The notes under the pieces were generated by a model. It did not search any database and was not told the origin of the DNA. It was given only the letters and a program-made list of their open reading frames with translations. Both the position numbers and the translations under genes were made by a program. 64,000 nucleotides of DNA from an uncultured Bacilli bacterium (GTDB lineage Bacteria > Bacillota_I > Bacilli_A > RF39 > UBA660), in NCBI GenBank assembly GCA_910589375.1, contig CAJUTK010000001.1:372001-436000 (forward strand). Direction: 5' to 3'. The first letter of the stretch is position 1, and every line of letters starts with the position of its first letter. Shown one piece after another: positions 43,263 to 53,889 of this stretch.

Positions 43263-43349
43263 TGGTGCCTGTGGTGGGACTCGGACCCACACGTTGTCGC
43301 CAACACTGGATTTTGAGTCCAGCGCGTCTACCAATTCCACCACACAGGC
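43263..43349 (-). tRNA. tRNA-Leu (CAA)
   Basis: On the minus strand the acceptor GCCTGTG pairs with CACAGGC, followed by discriminator A and an encoded CCA. The anticodon stem CTGGA/TCCAG holds loop CTCAAAA, giving anticodon CAA. A long variable arm (class II) and a GGTCCGAGTCCC T arm are present. It decodes UUG leucine codons. Confidence 0.95.
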
Positions 43350-43468
43350 ATAATCAGATTATAGCATAAAAATAGAAAAAATAAAATTATTTTTATGAAA
43401 AAGGCAAAAGATTCCTTTTATTTATTATCATATTTATAGTATAATGAACTTAGAAGGTAGGTGGTATA

Positions 43469-45877
43469 TTGAAATTCTTAAAGAAGCACAAAGGTTATTT
43501 TTTAGCATTTTTAATACCACTTGTTATTTATTTTTTGTTTTTTCTTTGGAAAGGCTGTTTTACAGATAAAACTATATTAAGTTCTGATATGCATGATCAA
43601 TATATGCCTCTTTTTCAATATTTGAGGAATGTACTACATGGAGATGCTAGCTTTCCTTATACTTTCTCAAAAGGGTTAGGTGGGGGAATGTATGGAACTT
43701 TATTTTATTATTTTGCTAATCCTTTTAATTTATTAGTTTATTTTTTTGAAGATATTCCGTTATTTTTAAATTTATTAGTTATTTTAAAATTAGCTCTTTC
43801 AGGTCTTACTTGTTATACTTTTTTAAAATATAAGTTTAAGGATGAAAAATACTTACTCATTTTTGCATTAGCGTATGCTTTTATGGGTTATAATATTAAT
43901 TATTATGTTAATGTCATGTGGTTAGATGGAGTGATTCTTGCCCCGCTTGTCTTATTAGGAATTGAAAGAATATTAGAAAAAAAAGGAGATTGGTTATATC
44001 TTCTAACTCTTTTTTTTACTATCTTTTTAAATTACTATATTGGATATATAGTGGTTGTTTTTTCTTTTATTTATTATATCTATGCTTATTTTTTGAAATA
44101 TGGAAAAGATTGGAAAAAAGAATTCAAACAAATTTTGCATTTTACCATTATTACGATTTTAATTGGAATTACTACTTTCTTTATTTTAGTACCAAGTGGC
44201 TTAGAACTTCTTGGGGTAACACGTGCTACTTTAGCAGGAGGATCTAAATGGATTAATCTTAATTTCTTAGATTTTATAGCTCCTACTTATATAGGCTTTG
44301 GTAATCTTATTAATCCATTAAATTATTTTGGCTTTTGTATTTTTATTGGGACAGCAATGGTTCCAATTATAATTTGTTATTTTTGTAATAAAACAATAGA
44401 AAAAAGGGAAAAAATAGCTACTACTATTCTTTATGCCTTATTTTTATTACCAATAGCAATCCCATTTTTTAATAGGTTTTGGCATATGTTTACTATTCCG
44501 ATAGCGTTTAATTATCGCTATAGTTTTTTAACAACTTTATTTACAATTATTATAATAATTCGTACTTTAAAGGTATTAGAAGTACCAAAGAAACCATTAC
44601 TAATTTATTATATTATTTTTATTATTTTATCTTGTTCTTTGGCGTATACTTCTTTCGTAGTCCCAGAGTATTATGTTTTTATCAATATTTATAAGATAAT
44701 TGTAACCGTTCTTTTAGTAGGAGTGAATATTTATTTATTAGTTAAAAATAAGATAAAAATAATGCTTATACTACTATTTTTAGAACTTGTTTCTAATTTA
44801 GTTTGGATAGGATATGATTCTAAATTATATCTTGATAAAGAATACAGAGATAATAAAGAGAAAATAACAGAGTTTTCTAGTTATTGTAATAAAAATAAAA
44901 GATGTGAGACAAAGTTAGATTATGTATTCAATGATTCTATTTTAGGAAATTATAATGGTGTAAGTTTATTTTTATCTACTATGAATGGAAATGTAACCTC
45001 ATTCTTATCATCAGCATCTAATTATTCGGATGATAGAAATTATTTTATATATCGGACAGATATGGTATTAGATATGTTACTTGGAATAGAAATAGTAGAG
45101 TTAAGGGAGCCAAATTTAGATTATGAGCTATTAAAAACTTCTGAGATAAATAATCAAATTTTTTATTTATATAAAAATCCAAATGCTCTTAGTTTAGGAT
45201 ACTTAGTTTCTCCTAAAATAAAGGATTTTCATTCTGAAAAAGAGGGATTTATCTTTTTACAGGAATTGTTAAATACAATGGATGATAACGAAAGAGAATA
45301 TTTTATAGAATTACCTATAGAAAAAGTAAGCGATAAAGAATATATATTAAAGAAAGATAAGAAATACTCCTACTTATATTTATATGGAAATGAAGTAGCT
45401 AAGATTAATGGAGAAAAATTAACAAAATTATTGTTATCCGCTAATGATTATGGAGTTATTTATGATGAATATGGAGATACTTTAACATTTTCTTTTGAAG
45501 AAGTAGCTGATCATTTTAAAGTATATGTTTTAGATGTATCTAAATTAAAAGAATTTAGAAAAGATAAAGTGGAGTTAGTAATAGATGGAAATCTTGGAAA
45601 TAAAATAGAATCTCATATTGAAGTATCTGACGAATCAACCTTATTTACTACTATTCCTTATGAAAAAGGATGGAAAGTAAAGGTAGATGGAGAAAAAGTA
45701 AATTATTATAAAGTAATTGATACTTTTTTAGCATTAGATTTAGAACCAGGATATCATACTATTACTTTTGAATATCATGTATATGGATTAAAATTAGGAA
45801 TTCTTATGAGTATTATTAGTTTCCTTTTGCTAGTGGCCTATGAATATAGAAAAAATAAAAAAAGTACTATTCATTAG
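43469..45877 (+). CDS. YfhO-family polytopic membrane protein
   Basis: This 802-residue protein has at least 12 membrane helices in the first 450 residues, an extracytoplasmic C-terminal domain, and a last membrane helix before a Lys-rich tail. LSSDMHDQYMPLF near residue 38 and the FSKGLGGGMYGTLFYYF block match YfhO, linked to lipoteichoic-acid/lipid glycosylation in Firmicutes. It starts at TTG 43469 after GTAGGTGG. Confidence 0.9.
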   Translation: MKFLKKHKGYFLAFLIPLVIYFLFFLWKGCFTDKTILSSDMHDQYMPLFQYLRNVLHGDASFPYTFSKGLGGGMYGTLFYYFANPFNLLVYFFEDIPLFLNLLVILKLALSGLTCYTFLKYKFKDEKYLLIFALAYAFMGYNINYYVNVMWLDGVILAPLVLLGIERILEKKGDWLYLLTLFFTIFLNYYIGYIVVVFSFIYYIYAYFLKYGKDWKKEFKQILHFTIITILIGITTFFILVPSGLELLGVTRATLAGGSKWINLNFLDFIAPTYIGFGNLINPLNYFGFCIFIGTAMVPIIICYFCNKTIEKREKIATTILYALFLLPIAIPFFNRFWHMFTIPIAFNYRYSFLTTLFTIIIIIRTLKVLEVPKKPLLIYYIIFIILSCSLAYTSFVVPEYYVFINIYKIIVTVLLVGVNIYLLVKNKIKIMLILLFLELVSNLVWIGYDSKLYLDKEYRDNKEKITEFSSYCNKNKRCETKLDYVFNDSILGNYNGVSLFLSTMNGNVTSFLSSASNYSDDRNYFIYRTDMVLDMLLGIEIVELREPNLDYELLKTSEINNQIFYLYKNPNALSLGYLVSPKIKDFHSEKEGFIFLQELLNTMDDNEREYFIELPIEKVSDKEYILKKDKKYSYLYLYGNEVAKINGEKLTKLLLSANDYGVIYDEYGDTLTFSFEEVADHFKVYVLDVSKLKEFRKDKVELVIDGNLGNKIESHIEVSDESTLFTTIPYEKGWKVKVDGEKVNYYKVIDTFLALDLEPGYHTITFEYHVYGLKLGILMSIISFLLLVAYEYRKNKKSTIH

Positions 45878-45886
45878 TACTTTTTT
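45858..45886. terminator. Bidirectional terminator overlapping both stop codons
   Basis: AAAAAAGTACT (45858-45868), loop ATTCATT, AGTACTTTTTT (45876-45886). It lies where yfhO and scpB converge and overlap by 11 bases. Confidence 0.85.
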
Positions 45887-46430
45887 CTTGATATTTAGAT
45901 TCAAATAGGTTATTTTCTTCTTCTTCTTGATGCTCTATTTCTATTTTAGGAAGTTCATCGATACCCCCTAATCCAAAATAATCAAGAAAGGCATTTGTAA
46001 CACCATATTGTTTAGGTCTACCTGGTAAATCAGATTTTCCTACTTCCTGGATTAAATTTTTAATCATAAGTTTTCTAAGAACATAGCTACTATTAATTCC
46101 TCTAATTTCGTCTATTTCCATTCTAGTAATTGGTTCATTGTAAGCAATAATTGCCAAGGTTTCTAAGGCAGATTGGCTTAAATTAGAGTTTTCCTCTTCT
46201 TGAGTAATTTTTTTGTAATATTCTTTATGTTCTTTTTTAGTAGTAAGTTTAAAGTGCTGCCCTAAAAGTTCTAGTTGTATTCCTCTTTCTTCACTTTGAT
46301 AATCTTGGTATAACTCTTTAATGGCATTTTTTACTTCTTCTGGATTAGCTTCTAAAACATTACATATTTCTGAAATTGTTAGTCCATCACTACCTTTTAC
46401 AAATAATAATCCTTCAATAGCGGCTTTCAT
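45867..46430 (-). CDS. scpB: Segregation and condensation protein B
   Basis: This 187-residue protein has two winged-helix domains typical of ScpB (LSQSALETLAIIAYNEPITR and the RGINSSYVLRKL segment). With ScpA it binds SMC to form the condensin complex that compacts and separates chromosomes. Its start overlaps the scpA stop by 4 bases. Confidence 0.96.
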   Translation of the reverse strand: MKAAIEGLLFVKGSDGLTISEICNVLEANPEEVKNAIKELYQDYQSEERGIQLELLGQHFKLTTKKEHKEYYKKITQEEENSNLSQSALETLAIIAYNEPITRMEIDEIRGINSSYVLRKLMIKNLIQEVGKSDLPGRPKQYGVTNAFLDYFGLGGIDELPKIEIEHQEEEENNLFESKYQEKSTNE

Positions 46431-47143
46431 TCTTCACCTCGTTTTTCTTTAATGACAATGTTGTCAAAGTTTTTTGTTTGTTCAATACTAATTTCTTGCT
46501 TTTTAGACATACTTAAAATAGCTAAGAATGTAACTACGATGTATTCTTTTGTAGGTATATCAAATAAGTCTTCAAAAGATACTTGTTTCTTTTCTCTTAA
46601 AATATCTCTTATTTGAACACATCTTTTACCAACAGAATACTCTTTATTCGCAATTTTGGTATTTAATGGTTTCTTAAATTCTTTTGAGTTTAGGAAGTTT
46701 TGAAAGGCTTTTAATAAATCATCTAGAGAAATTCCAAAGTCTACTTCTTCGTTTTCTTTAAATTCTAATAAGTCACTAGGTTCTTTTGTATAGACTTCTT
46801 TACGGTATTCCTCTAATTCTTTAAAGGCTTTTGTACTTTCTTTATAGTATTGGTAATCAAGCAACTTTTGAATTAATTCTTCCCTAGGATCTTCTTCTTC
46901 CTCTTCCTCTTCTGTTTTTGGCAGTAATACTTTTGATTTCATTTCTACTAGTTCTGCTGCCATTACTAAGTATTCACTAGCAATATCTAGATTCATTTCT
47001 TCCATTTTTTCAATATATTCTAAGTATTGTTTTGTTATTTCTACAATAGAAATATCACAAATATTAATATCAGACTGTTTTATTAAATGAAGGAGTAAAT
47101 CTAATGGGCCATCAAATGATGGTAAGGTAACTGTATATTCCAT
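46427..47143 (-). CDS. scpA: Segregation and condensation protein A
   Basis: This 238-residue kleisin begins with the ScpA signature (FDGPLDLLLHLIKQSDINI) and has a second conserved block with EYLVMAAELVEMKSKVLLP. It is the bridge between SMC heads. Translation is coupled to scpB. AGGAGG precedes ATG 47143. Confidence 0.97.
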   Translation of the reverse strand: MEYTVTLPSFDGPLDLLLHLIKQSDINICDISIVEITKQYLEYIEKMEEMNLDIASEYLVMAAELVEMKSKVLLPKTEEEEEEEDPREELIQKLLDYQYYKESTKAFKELEEYRKEVYTKEPSDLLEFKENEEVDFGISLDDLLKAFQNFLNSKEFKKPLNTKIANKEYSVGKRCVQIRDILREKKQVSFEDLFDIPTKEYIVVTFLAILSMSKKQEISIEQTKNFDNIVIKEKRGEE

Positions 47144-47291
47144 AAATCCTCCTTCTTAATTATAAACATTATAATATTTTTAAAAATAAAACTCAATACT
47201 TTCTCTTTTTCTGTAAACTTTAAAAAAAATTACTTTTTTTTTTTAGAATTTTAAGATATACTATATATATAGATAGTAAAGGGGAATTTAT

Positions 47292-48893
47292 ATGATATTA
47301 AGAAAGCCTTATGCCTTTTTAATTAAGCATTTTAAACAAATGCATCTTATATTAACTGTTTGTATGATTTATTTAATCTACAGAACAGAATTGATGATTA
47401 GCTTTTTAAATGAATATATTAACTCAGTAACTTCTGTAATAGGACAACCAATAGTTTCCTCTTTATATAATATGTGGGTTATTATATTACCAATTCTTAT
47501 ATTAGCGTTCTCTGTAGTTTTATTAATTACAATGAGAATTAAAGATAAACCTAGAACTTATTATATTTTAATGATTGTTGCCCATATTGTCATAATAGCA
47601 ACTTATTTTTATGGGTATACAGTTTTTGATAAGATGCAGAAAACAATTGTTGATTTAAGAACAGTTAATGCATTAAGAGATATTTTTATTTACTGTATTG
47701 TCATTCAAGGAATTTTCTCTGTTGTATCTTTAGTACGTGGTGTAGGATTCGATGTTAAGAAGTTTGACTTTGGTTCTGACTTAGATGGTCTTGAATTAAC
47801 TGAGGAAGATAATGCAGAGTTTGAAATCGATATTGATTTTGACATTAATGATAAAACAAGAAAAGGGAAAAGATACTTAAGACTTTTAAAATATAAATAT
47901 AAAGAAAATAAGTTTATAGCTCATATTATTATGGGAGCATTAGCCGCAGTAGCAATCTTCTACGTTTATAATAACTTTAATATTTATAATAAGACAAGCC
48001 CAGAGGGAGTTAATTTCAATATGAATGGCTTTACGATGGGAGTAAGTAGAAGTTACTTATTAAATCAAAATTCTATTGGGTATACTATGGATGACCCAAA
48101 TAAATATTTAGTAGTAGTAGAACTAAATGTAAAAAATAATTCTAGAAACCCTGCCGCATTCGCAACAGGAAACCTAGAACTTAATATTAACGGGATTAAT
48201 TATCACCATGCTGAAAAATATGAAAGTATGGTAGTCGATTTAGGATATACTTATAAAAACCAAGAAATTAATAATAAAGAGTTTTCTAAATACTTATTAA
48301 TTTATGAAATTCCTGCTAACAGAATCGATAGTAAATTAAAATTAGGATTTCATAATTCAGGTACAGGAGAAACTGCTTATGTAAGATTAAATCCAAAGAA
48401 CATTAGTGCACAAGATAAAGAAACAAAGGAATATACCTTAGGAGATACTATGACTTTTGAAGGTAGTACTTTAGGAAATACAACATTAAAGATTGATTCT
48501 TACGAATTAAGAAATAAATTCACGCTTAGATATCGTTATTGCTCTACAAGATTAAAAAATTGTGTAGATTCTGTAGAGTATGTAAAACCTTCACAATATA
48601 ATACAAATTATGAAAAAACGTTATTAAGATTAGATATGGACTTTAAATTTGATGAAAACTTTAAATCAGGTTCTATCACAAATGTTTATAATTTAATGAA
48701 AAATTTTATGAAAATTGAATATGAAATAGGCGGGCAAAAGAAAACACAAACAGTTTATTTAGGATCAGTAACAAGTAGGGTTGCTTCTAAGAATTCTTAT
48801 TATATAGAAGTATTCCAAGAAATAAAGGTAGCGGATAAAATAACTTTAGTGTTCCAAGTTAGAAATAACATTTATAGATATTCTTTAAAATAG
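47292..48893 (+). CDS. Polytopic membrane protein with exported DUF4352-like domain
   Basis: This 533-residue protein has four membrane helices in residues about 18-150, a short acidic cytoplasmic loop, a fifth helix near 210-230, and then about 300 exported residues. The YLVVVELNVKNNSRNPAAF block resembles the Ig-like DUF4352/telokin fold. It is the first gene of the Tad-like locus, with AAAGGGG before the start. It may be a platform or scaffold; no direct family match to known Tad genes. Confidence 0.6.
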   Translation: MILRKPYAFLIKHFKQMHLILTVCMIYLIYRTELMISFLNEYINSVTSVIGQPIVSSLYNMWVIILPILILAFSVVLLITMRIKDKPRTYYILMIVAHIVIIATYFYGYTVFDKMQKTIVDLRTVNALRDIFIYCIVIQGIFSVVSLVRGVGFDVKKFDFGSDLDGLELTEEDNAEFEIDIDFDINDKTRKGKRYLRLLKYKYKENKFIAHIIMGALAAVAIFYVYNNFNIYNKTSPEGVNFNMNGFTMGVSRSYLLNQNSIGYTMDDPNKYLVVVELNVKNNSRNPAAFATGNLELNINGINYHHAEKYESMVVDLGYTYKNQEINNKEFSKYLLIYEIPANRIDSKLKLGFHNSGTGETAYVRLNPKNISAQDKETKEYTLGDTMTFEGSTLGNTTLKIDSYELRNKFTLRYRYCSTRLKNCVDSVEYVKPSQYNTNYEKTLLRLDMDFKFDENFKSGSITNVYNLMKNFMKIEYEIGGQKKTQTVYLGSVTSRVASKNSYYIEVFQEIKVADKITLVFQVRNNIYRYSLK

Positions 48894-48918
48894 GGTATCA
48901 AAAGACAAAAAAGTATGT

Positions 48919-48924
48919 TATAAT
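48919..48924 (+). promoter_or_regulatory. Extended -10 promoter of the Tad-like locus
   Basis: TATAAT at 48919-48924 is preceded by TG one base upstream, 21 bases before the next start codon. Confidence 0.5.
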
Positions 48925-48944
48925 TTAGAAAGGATAGAGTCGAT

Positions 48945-49637
48945 ATGAAAAGATATCTTATATATATGGTAACCATTTTTACCATATTTCTTGTTCCTAA
49001 AGTATGGAATGTAGAGGCTATTGGGCTTTGTGATAACAAGGTTATCGCGGATTATCGAGAGCTCTTTAGTAATATCAATATTTATTCTGATTACACCATA
49101 GTAGATGGACAACCTACCTTTGATGTTACTATTACCAATATTCCAAGAAATGTCTATGTAGAAGATGTTACAACAGGAAAAACTTATAAATACGCTAGCT
49201 TTACTACAGAAAATGAATTAATTATTAAAGGATACAAGGAAAATCAAAAATTGACTTATCGATTTTATATGGAAGCAGAAGGTTGTTATGGACAAGTAAT
49301 GGGAAGTAGATATGTTACTTTACCAAATTACAATGAGAACTCTAATGATCCATTATGTGAAGGAATAGAAGAATTCTCTTTATGCCAGAAATGGGGAGCA
49401 TCACCTGTTTCTTACAACGATTTTGTTTCAAAGACAAACGAATATAGAGAAAAGAAAAGATTACAACAAGAACAAAAAATAAAAGAAAAAGTAGACGATA
49501 GTTTTAAAACAAAGGTATTAAACTTCATTGTTGACTACTATATTTTCTTAATTGGTGGCATTGCTGTTATCGTACTTCTCTTAGTTGCTTTAAAAACTTG
49601 GGCAACAGAAAAAAACGAATTTGATTTTAAAGTGTAG
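48945..49637 (+). CDS. Exported membrane-anchored protein
   Basis: This 230-residue protein has an N-terminal signal peptide (residues 1-25), an exported beta-rich domain with a few cysteines, a charged coil (residues 165-185) and a C-terminal membrane helix. The ends suggest a protein tethered at the outer face of the membrane. It precedes the large repeat protein by 10 bases and may be its partner. No family recognised. Confidence 0.65.
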   Translation: MKRYLIYMVTIFTIFLVPKVWNVEAIGLCDNKVIADYRELFSNINIYSDYTIVDGQPTFDVTITNIPRNVYVEDVTTGKTYKYASFTTENELIIKGYKENQKLTYRFYMEAEGCYGQVMGSRYVTLPNYNENSNDPLCEGIEEFSLCQKWGASPVSYNDFVSKTNEYREKKRLQQEQKIKEKVDDSFKTKVLNFIVDYYIFLIGGIAVIVLLLVALKTWATEKNEFDFKV

Positions 49638-49647
49638 GTGAGTGTAT

Positions 49648-52600
49648 ATGAATAAGAAAAGAAAGAAAAAACTAATAATCTCCTGTTTACTCTTAATCTT
49701 ATTAATTGGATTTAATGGAGTGATGTTGGTTAATGGATTAGGCGTAGAATTTGATGGAGCTGGCGGTGGTGGAGGCCAAAGTTCAGGCAGTTGTAGTAAA
49801 CCTGAACATTGGTGCTTTAATTATGCTGGATTGGGGATTAGAATAACTTTAGTTGATAAAGATGGTAAAAGAGTTTCTGGAACCTCTTCTTATGACGTTG
49901 TAGGCAGACCTCAAAATACTAGCAGTGGAAGAAAAGTGTATGCTACGTCTGGACAATTGACTAGAAAAGAAGCAACTAGTAGTCAATTTTATTCAGCAAA
50001 TGCTAAAGGACTTGATGGATTTATTTCTTATGTTGGAACAATAAATGGTGAATATGTTGGAAATGACTCTGAAACTTGGATGGGGGAAATTGGTAAATTA
50101 TTTAACTGCTCAGATGTTAGTGGCTCTAGTCGCTCATGCTCAAGCGATTTTAAGAAATTTAAAACATATTTTGATAATGTAACTAGTCGCTTAGAAAAAG
50201 AAAAAGATAGCCCAACTATTTATACTGATTTAGATGTATTATTTACAGCACTAAAATGGAAAAAATCTACCGAATTAAGCCAAGATGAAATAGAAAACGT
50301 ATACATTCTTTTTGAACCAACTTTAGCGACACATCTTGGAAAATTTAAATTAAAAGATGATGGTGGAGAAAATTGGTATGATACTAATTTGCTTTATGGT
50401 AGTATTACAGAAACGGCAATGTATAGTACATCAATCTGGCAAGCAGCAGTAGGTGGTAATGGAAGCCCTGGTCTTAAAACCACAAAGGAAGCTGCCGGAT
50501 TTAATCCAGGCGGGGAAGGTATCGGAAATTTAAGAGATTTGACCACAGGTAGTGGAGTAGCTTGGATTAAATTATCAGATATTTTAAAGGCTGATAGTGT
50601 TGATTGCTATGCCGCTGTAAAATACATTAATAGTAAGTATTCTCCCGATTCAAGTGAATATCATAAAGCAATTGAAGGAGTAGTAGATGGAACTTATAAA
50701 TGGAAAGATGAAAAAGGAAATGAATACACAATAGATAAGCCTTATAATGATTCTTATCAATACTTTTTTTTAAAAAAGGAAAATTATGAAAAAAGAGAAA
50801 AAATGGGAAAAAAAGCATCTTGCTATACTCCAAGAGTAAATTGTGATACAGCAATTAAATTTATAAATGAGTATTCTGGCTTAACAGTGCCATCAGGAGA
50901 TTATGATACTGCTGTATCTGAGGTAGCAACTGGCAAATATATATATTACGCTAGTGATGTATACGAAACAAGAGATGAAGATGGTAATACGGTTTTTCAC
51001 AAACCAGATTATGTAGTAATAGATAAAGCTTATTTAGATAGAGAATATTTACAAAAGGCTAAATATGGTAATGGAAAAGCATCTTGTAATGGTAAAGGCC
51101 TTTTATGTGAGGAAGCTTTGGCTGAAATACATAGTGATACCGCTAAATATGGAACGACTGGAAGTGCTAAATATAATGACAATATAGCAGCAGTACGTGG
51201 GGGGACATTTTCATATGAAACTATCGAAAAAGATGCTAGTGGAAATGATGTAACTGTAGTACGCAAAATGGATCGAGCATACCCAGAACATAGTAACTTA
51301 TTGCCAGCAAATTATGGAAATGGGGAAGCTAGTTGTGATTCAAATGCAACTACAAGTTGTGGTACTTCAGCACTTATTAAAATAGACCCATGTGATAGTA
51401 CTGCTAGTGGATATAATTATTATAAAGACTCATCTAACAAAAAGTATTGGTTAGAGTGTGGTACCGCTTTTATAAAAGGCGGCGTAGAATATAGTTCAGA
51501 TAATACAGGACATGTTGCAGTAGAAACTACAAACGGTGGTATAGTAGGTAATCATGAATATTGCAAATTGTACTGTTATGAGGAATTTGAAACAAATTTC
51601 CCTGGAAAAGTAAAAAACGTTAAAGCGGGTCAAACCTTTGGATGGGGACAATCAGGCTTTAGGGATGATAATACGTATGGAACAATTCGTATTCATAAAC
51701 AATGTAGTAATAAAAAAAGAACGGATGCAGAAGGACTAGATGGTGATGGCTATCTATATAAAAAGTGGGAAAATGATTACAAAACAAATGAAAAAAATTT
51801 GATAGATGGATATATTCAAAAAGGTGCAGCAGAAGATGCTAGAGCAAAATTAGATGAACAACATTTATATGGTGCTACTAGAACTTGCTGTCAGACTGAG
51901 ACATATTCTTGTAAGGTAGGTAATAGATGGACAACTTGTACACGATGTAAAATTTGGGGATATGTAGGTTGGGCTTATTCTGGACAATCACACAATAATC
52001 AAGATAACTCTTTTGAAGGTTCTTCCAACTGGTCTGGTGCTTCTACACAGCCGGCAAGTGGAAGAGGAAGTTCTGCATGTGTTTTATCCTATTCAGAAGC
52101 TGAAAATACTGCTAGAAACCAAGCATACAATCAATTAACTAATCAAATAAATTCAGGTGCATCAAAATCTTCTAGTGCAAAAACAAAAGAACCAAAATTA
52201 TTAGAAAAAATAAGACAATGTACTAATAATATAAAATATGTATATAAAACAGTGGTAACATTTTCATTTGAGGAACCTGAAAATCATTTCTATGGTTCAA
52301 ATGATAGAATGTTTTCTAATCATGATGAGTTAGATGTGACACCTGTAAATGGGACAGAAGGATATAACACTGCTAATGTTAATAAAAGCAGCTGTACAAC
52401 AAAACGAGTTCCAACTTATAGTTGTAGTGGAGATAGATTATCTGCTAAATGTGTTGTTGCATCTATTGAAAATGTATTGGATTGTACACAAGTTACGTGG
52501 GATATTAATGGAGAATGGAAGTATACTTATGCAGCTGGGGAATTTGAATGGTATTCATTAAAAACAAACAACAAATTAATGAATGGAACAAATAAAACTG

Positions 52601-53451
52601 GTGAAGGAGATGAATTCTTTTATTCGTTAGGATATGGTTTACCTACGGCATTTACTTTACCAAGTGGAGTATATGGAGATACAGATGATACTGAAATGGC
52701 AGTAATAGTTACTAATTTAGGAGATCATGGAGAAATTAGTGATGACACTTCTGTTAATAAAGAAAAAAATTATAATACAGCAGAAGGACATTTTGCTCCA
52801 GTGGCAGAATCAGTAAATGGAGGAAAAGGTTTCAAATATCAATGTACATATGAAGTAGATAATGATATTTTTGGATACGACTGTGTATATGAAAATGGTA
52901 GATTGACTTCAAATTCTCCAAAATATTGTGATAAATCAAAAGATAACAATCCAGATGGTGAATTAGTCGGTATTGATGTTGCTTATAGATTAGTATCCTT
53001 ATTGAATACTGGTGATGATATTAATAAAGCTTTCCCAGGACAGGATGGTACTGGTAGAAGAATTGGGTATAATTGGAATCTCGAAGAAAGTGTGGTTACT
53101 GATATTTTAAGATCAGATATCTATCAGCAGGATAGAAATGGGCGACCAAATTTAGCAATGTATGAAATATTCTTAGATGTTAAGAAGATACAAGAAATTA
53201 GACAAGATAGCAAGAACTTTGCTGGTAGTGGAGATCCATATACTTCATTTGAAAATATTAAGTGTGCAGGAGATAATCAGAAATATTGTGCAAGTGACTT
53301 TATCTCTGAATTAGCATCAACTGGACCAGATGCAACAAGATTATATGGAACATGTATTACTGATATTGATACACAAACAAGAGCTAACAACGTATTAGCA
53401 AATGGATGTAACGGAACTTATACGTTCCCAACTATTAACTGGGTGAGGTGA
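49648..53451 (+). CDS. Large Cys-rich exported protein with three tandem repeats
   Basis: This 1267-residue protein has an N-terminal signal or anchor helix (about residues 7-28) and then a long Cys-rich exported region. Three tandem repeats of about 75-82 residues start near residues 320, 399 and 487. Each opens with a Cys plus helix (CYAAVKYINSKYSP, CDTAIKFINEY, CEEALAEIHSD) and closes with KASC or EASC. ATG 49648 follows AGGTGAG. It is probably the main surface or extracellular part of this machine, perhaps an adhesin. No known domain family recognised. Confidence 0.75.
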   Translation: MNKKRKKKLIISCLLLILLIGFNGVMLVNGLGVEFDGAGGGGGQSSGSCSKPEHWCFNYAGLGIRITLVDKDGKRVSGTSSYDVVGRPQNTSSGRKVYATSGQLTRKEATSSQFYSANAKGLDGFISYVGTINGEYVGNDSETWMGEIGKLFNCSDVSGSSRSCSSDFKKFKTYFDNVTSRLEKEKDSPTIYTDLDVLFTALKWKKSTELSQDEIENVYILFEPTLATHLGKFKLKDDGGENWYDTNLLYGSITETAMYSTSIWQAAVGGNGSPGLKTTKEAAGFNPGGEGIGNLRDLTTGSGVAWIKLSDILKADSVDCYAAVKYINSKYSPDSSEYHKAIEGVVDGTYKWKDEKGNEYTIDKPYNDSYQYFFLKKENYEKREKMGKKASCYTPRVNCDTAIKFINEYSGLTVPSGDYDTAVSEVATGKYIYYASDVYETRDEDGNTVFHKPDYVVIDKAYLDREYLQKAKYGNGKASCNGKGLLCEEALAEIHSDTAKYGTTGSAKYNDNIAAVRGGTFSYETIEKDASGNDVTVVRKMDRAYPEHSNLLPANYGNGEASCDSNATTSCGTSALIKIDPCDSTASGYNYYKDSSNKKYWLECGTAFIKGGVEYSSDNTGHVAVETTNGGIVGNHEYCKLYCYEEFETNFPGKVKNVKAGQTFGWGQSGFRDDNTYGTIRIHKQCSNKKRTDAEGLDGDGYLYKKWENDYKTNEKNLIDGYIQKGAAEDARAKLDEQHLYGATRTCCQTETYSCKVGNRWTTCTRCKIWGYVGWAYSGQSHNNQDNSFEGSSNWSGASTQPASGRGSSACVLSYSEAENTARNQAYNQLTNQINSGASKSSSAKTKEPKLLEKIRQCTNNIKYVYKTVVTFSFEEPENHFYGSNDRMFSNHDELDVTPVNGTEGYNTANVNKSSCTTKRVPTYSCSGDRLSAKCVVASIENVLDCTQVTWDINGEWKYTYAAGEFEWYSLKTNNKLMNGTNKTGEGDEFFYSLGYGLPTAFTLPSGVYGDTDDTEMAVIVTNLGDHGEISDDTSVNKEKNYNTAEGHFAPVAESVNGGKGFKYQCTYEVDNDIFGYDCVYENGRLTSNSPKYCDKSKDNNPDGELVGIDVAYRLVSLLNTGDDINKAFPGQDGTGRRIGYNWNLEESVVTDILRSDIYQQDRNGRPNLAMYEIFLDVKKIQEIRQDSKNFAGSGDPYTSFENIKCAGDNQKYCASDFISELASTGPDATRLYGTCITDIDTQTRANNVLANGCNGTYTFPTINWVR

Positions 53452-53457
53452 TAAAGA

Positions 53458-53868
53458 ATGAGAGAATCGTTTTGGGGAATTATGATTGTAGGATTAGGAA
53501 TTGTTTCAATGTTCCTTGTATATTTCTTTCAGAATATTACCAATACTAGTGATCATAATTATGAATTATTAAAAGAAACAACACAAGCTGCGATGTATGA
53601 TTCGTTAGACCTCGCAGCTTACCGTTACGACGGTACAGTAAGAATTGATAGAGAGGTTTTTGTGGAAAGCTTTTTAAGAAGATTTGCACAAGATGCTACT
53701 CTACAACATCAATATCATATTACGATATATGATGTATATGAAGAACCTCCTAAGGTTAGTATTAAGATTGAAACAATGGGTGCTGAAACAACAACTACTA
53801 TAACTGGTGAGGGAACAAGTTTTTTACTAACTCATAGAGTGGATGCCATTTTAGAGACCAAATGGTAG
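53458..53868 (+). CDS. Pseudopilin-like single-helix protein
   Basis: This 136-residue protein has one N-terminal membrane helix (about residues 6-26) and a mixed alpha/beta exported domain. The size, topology and gene position fit TadE/TadF-like minor pilins. It lacks an obvious prepilin cleavage motif. It is 6 bases after the large Cys-rich gene. Confidence 0.6.
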   Translation: MRESFWGIMIVGLGIVSMFLVYFFQNITNTSDHNYELLKETTQAAMYDSLDLAAYRYDGTVRIDREVFVESFLRRFAQDATLQHQYHITIYDVYEEPPKVSIKIETMGAETTTTITGEGTSFLLTHRVDAILETKW

Positions 53869-53889
53869 AATAGAAAGGATTTTAAAAGT

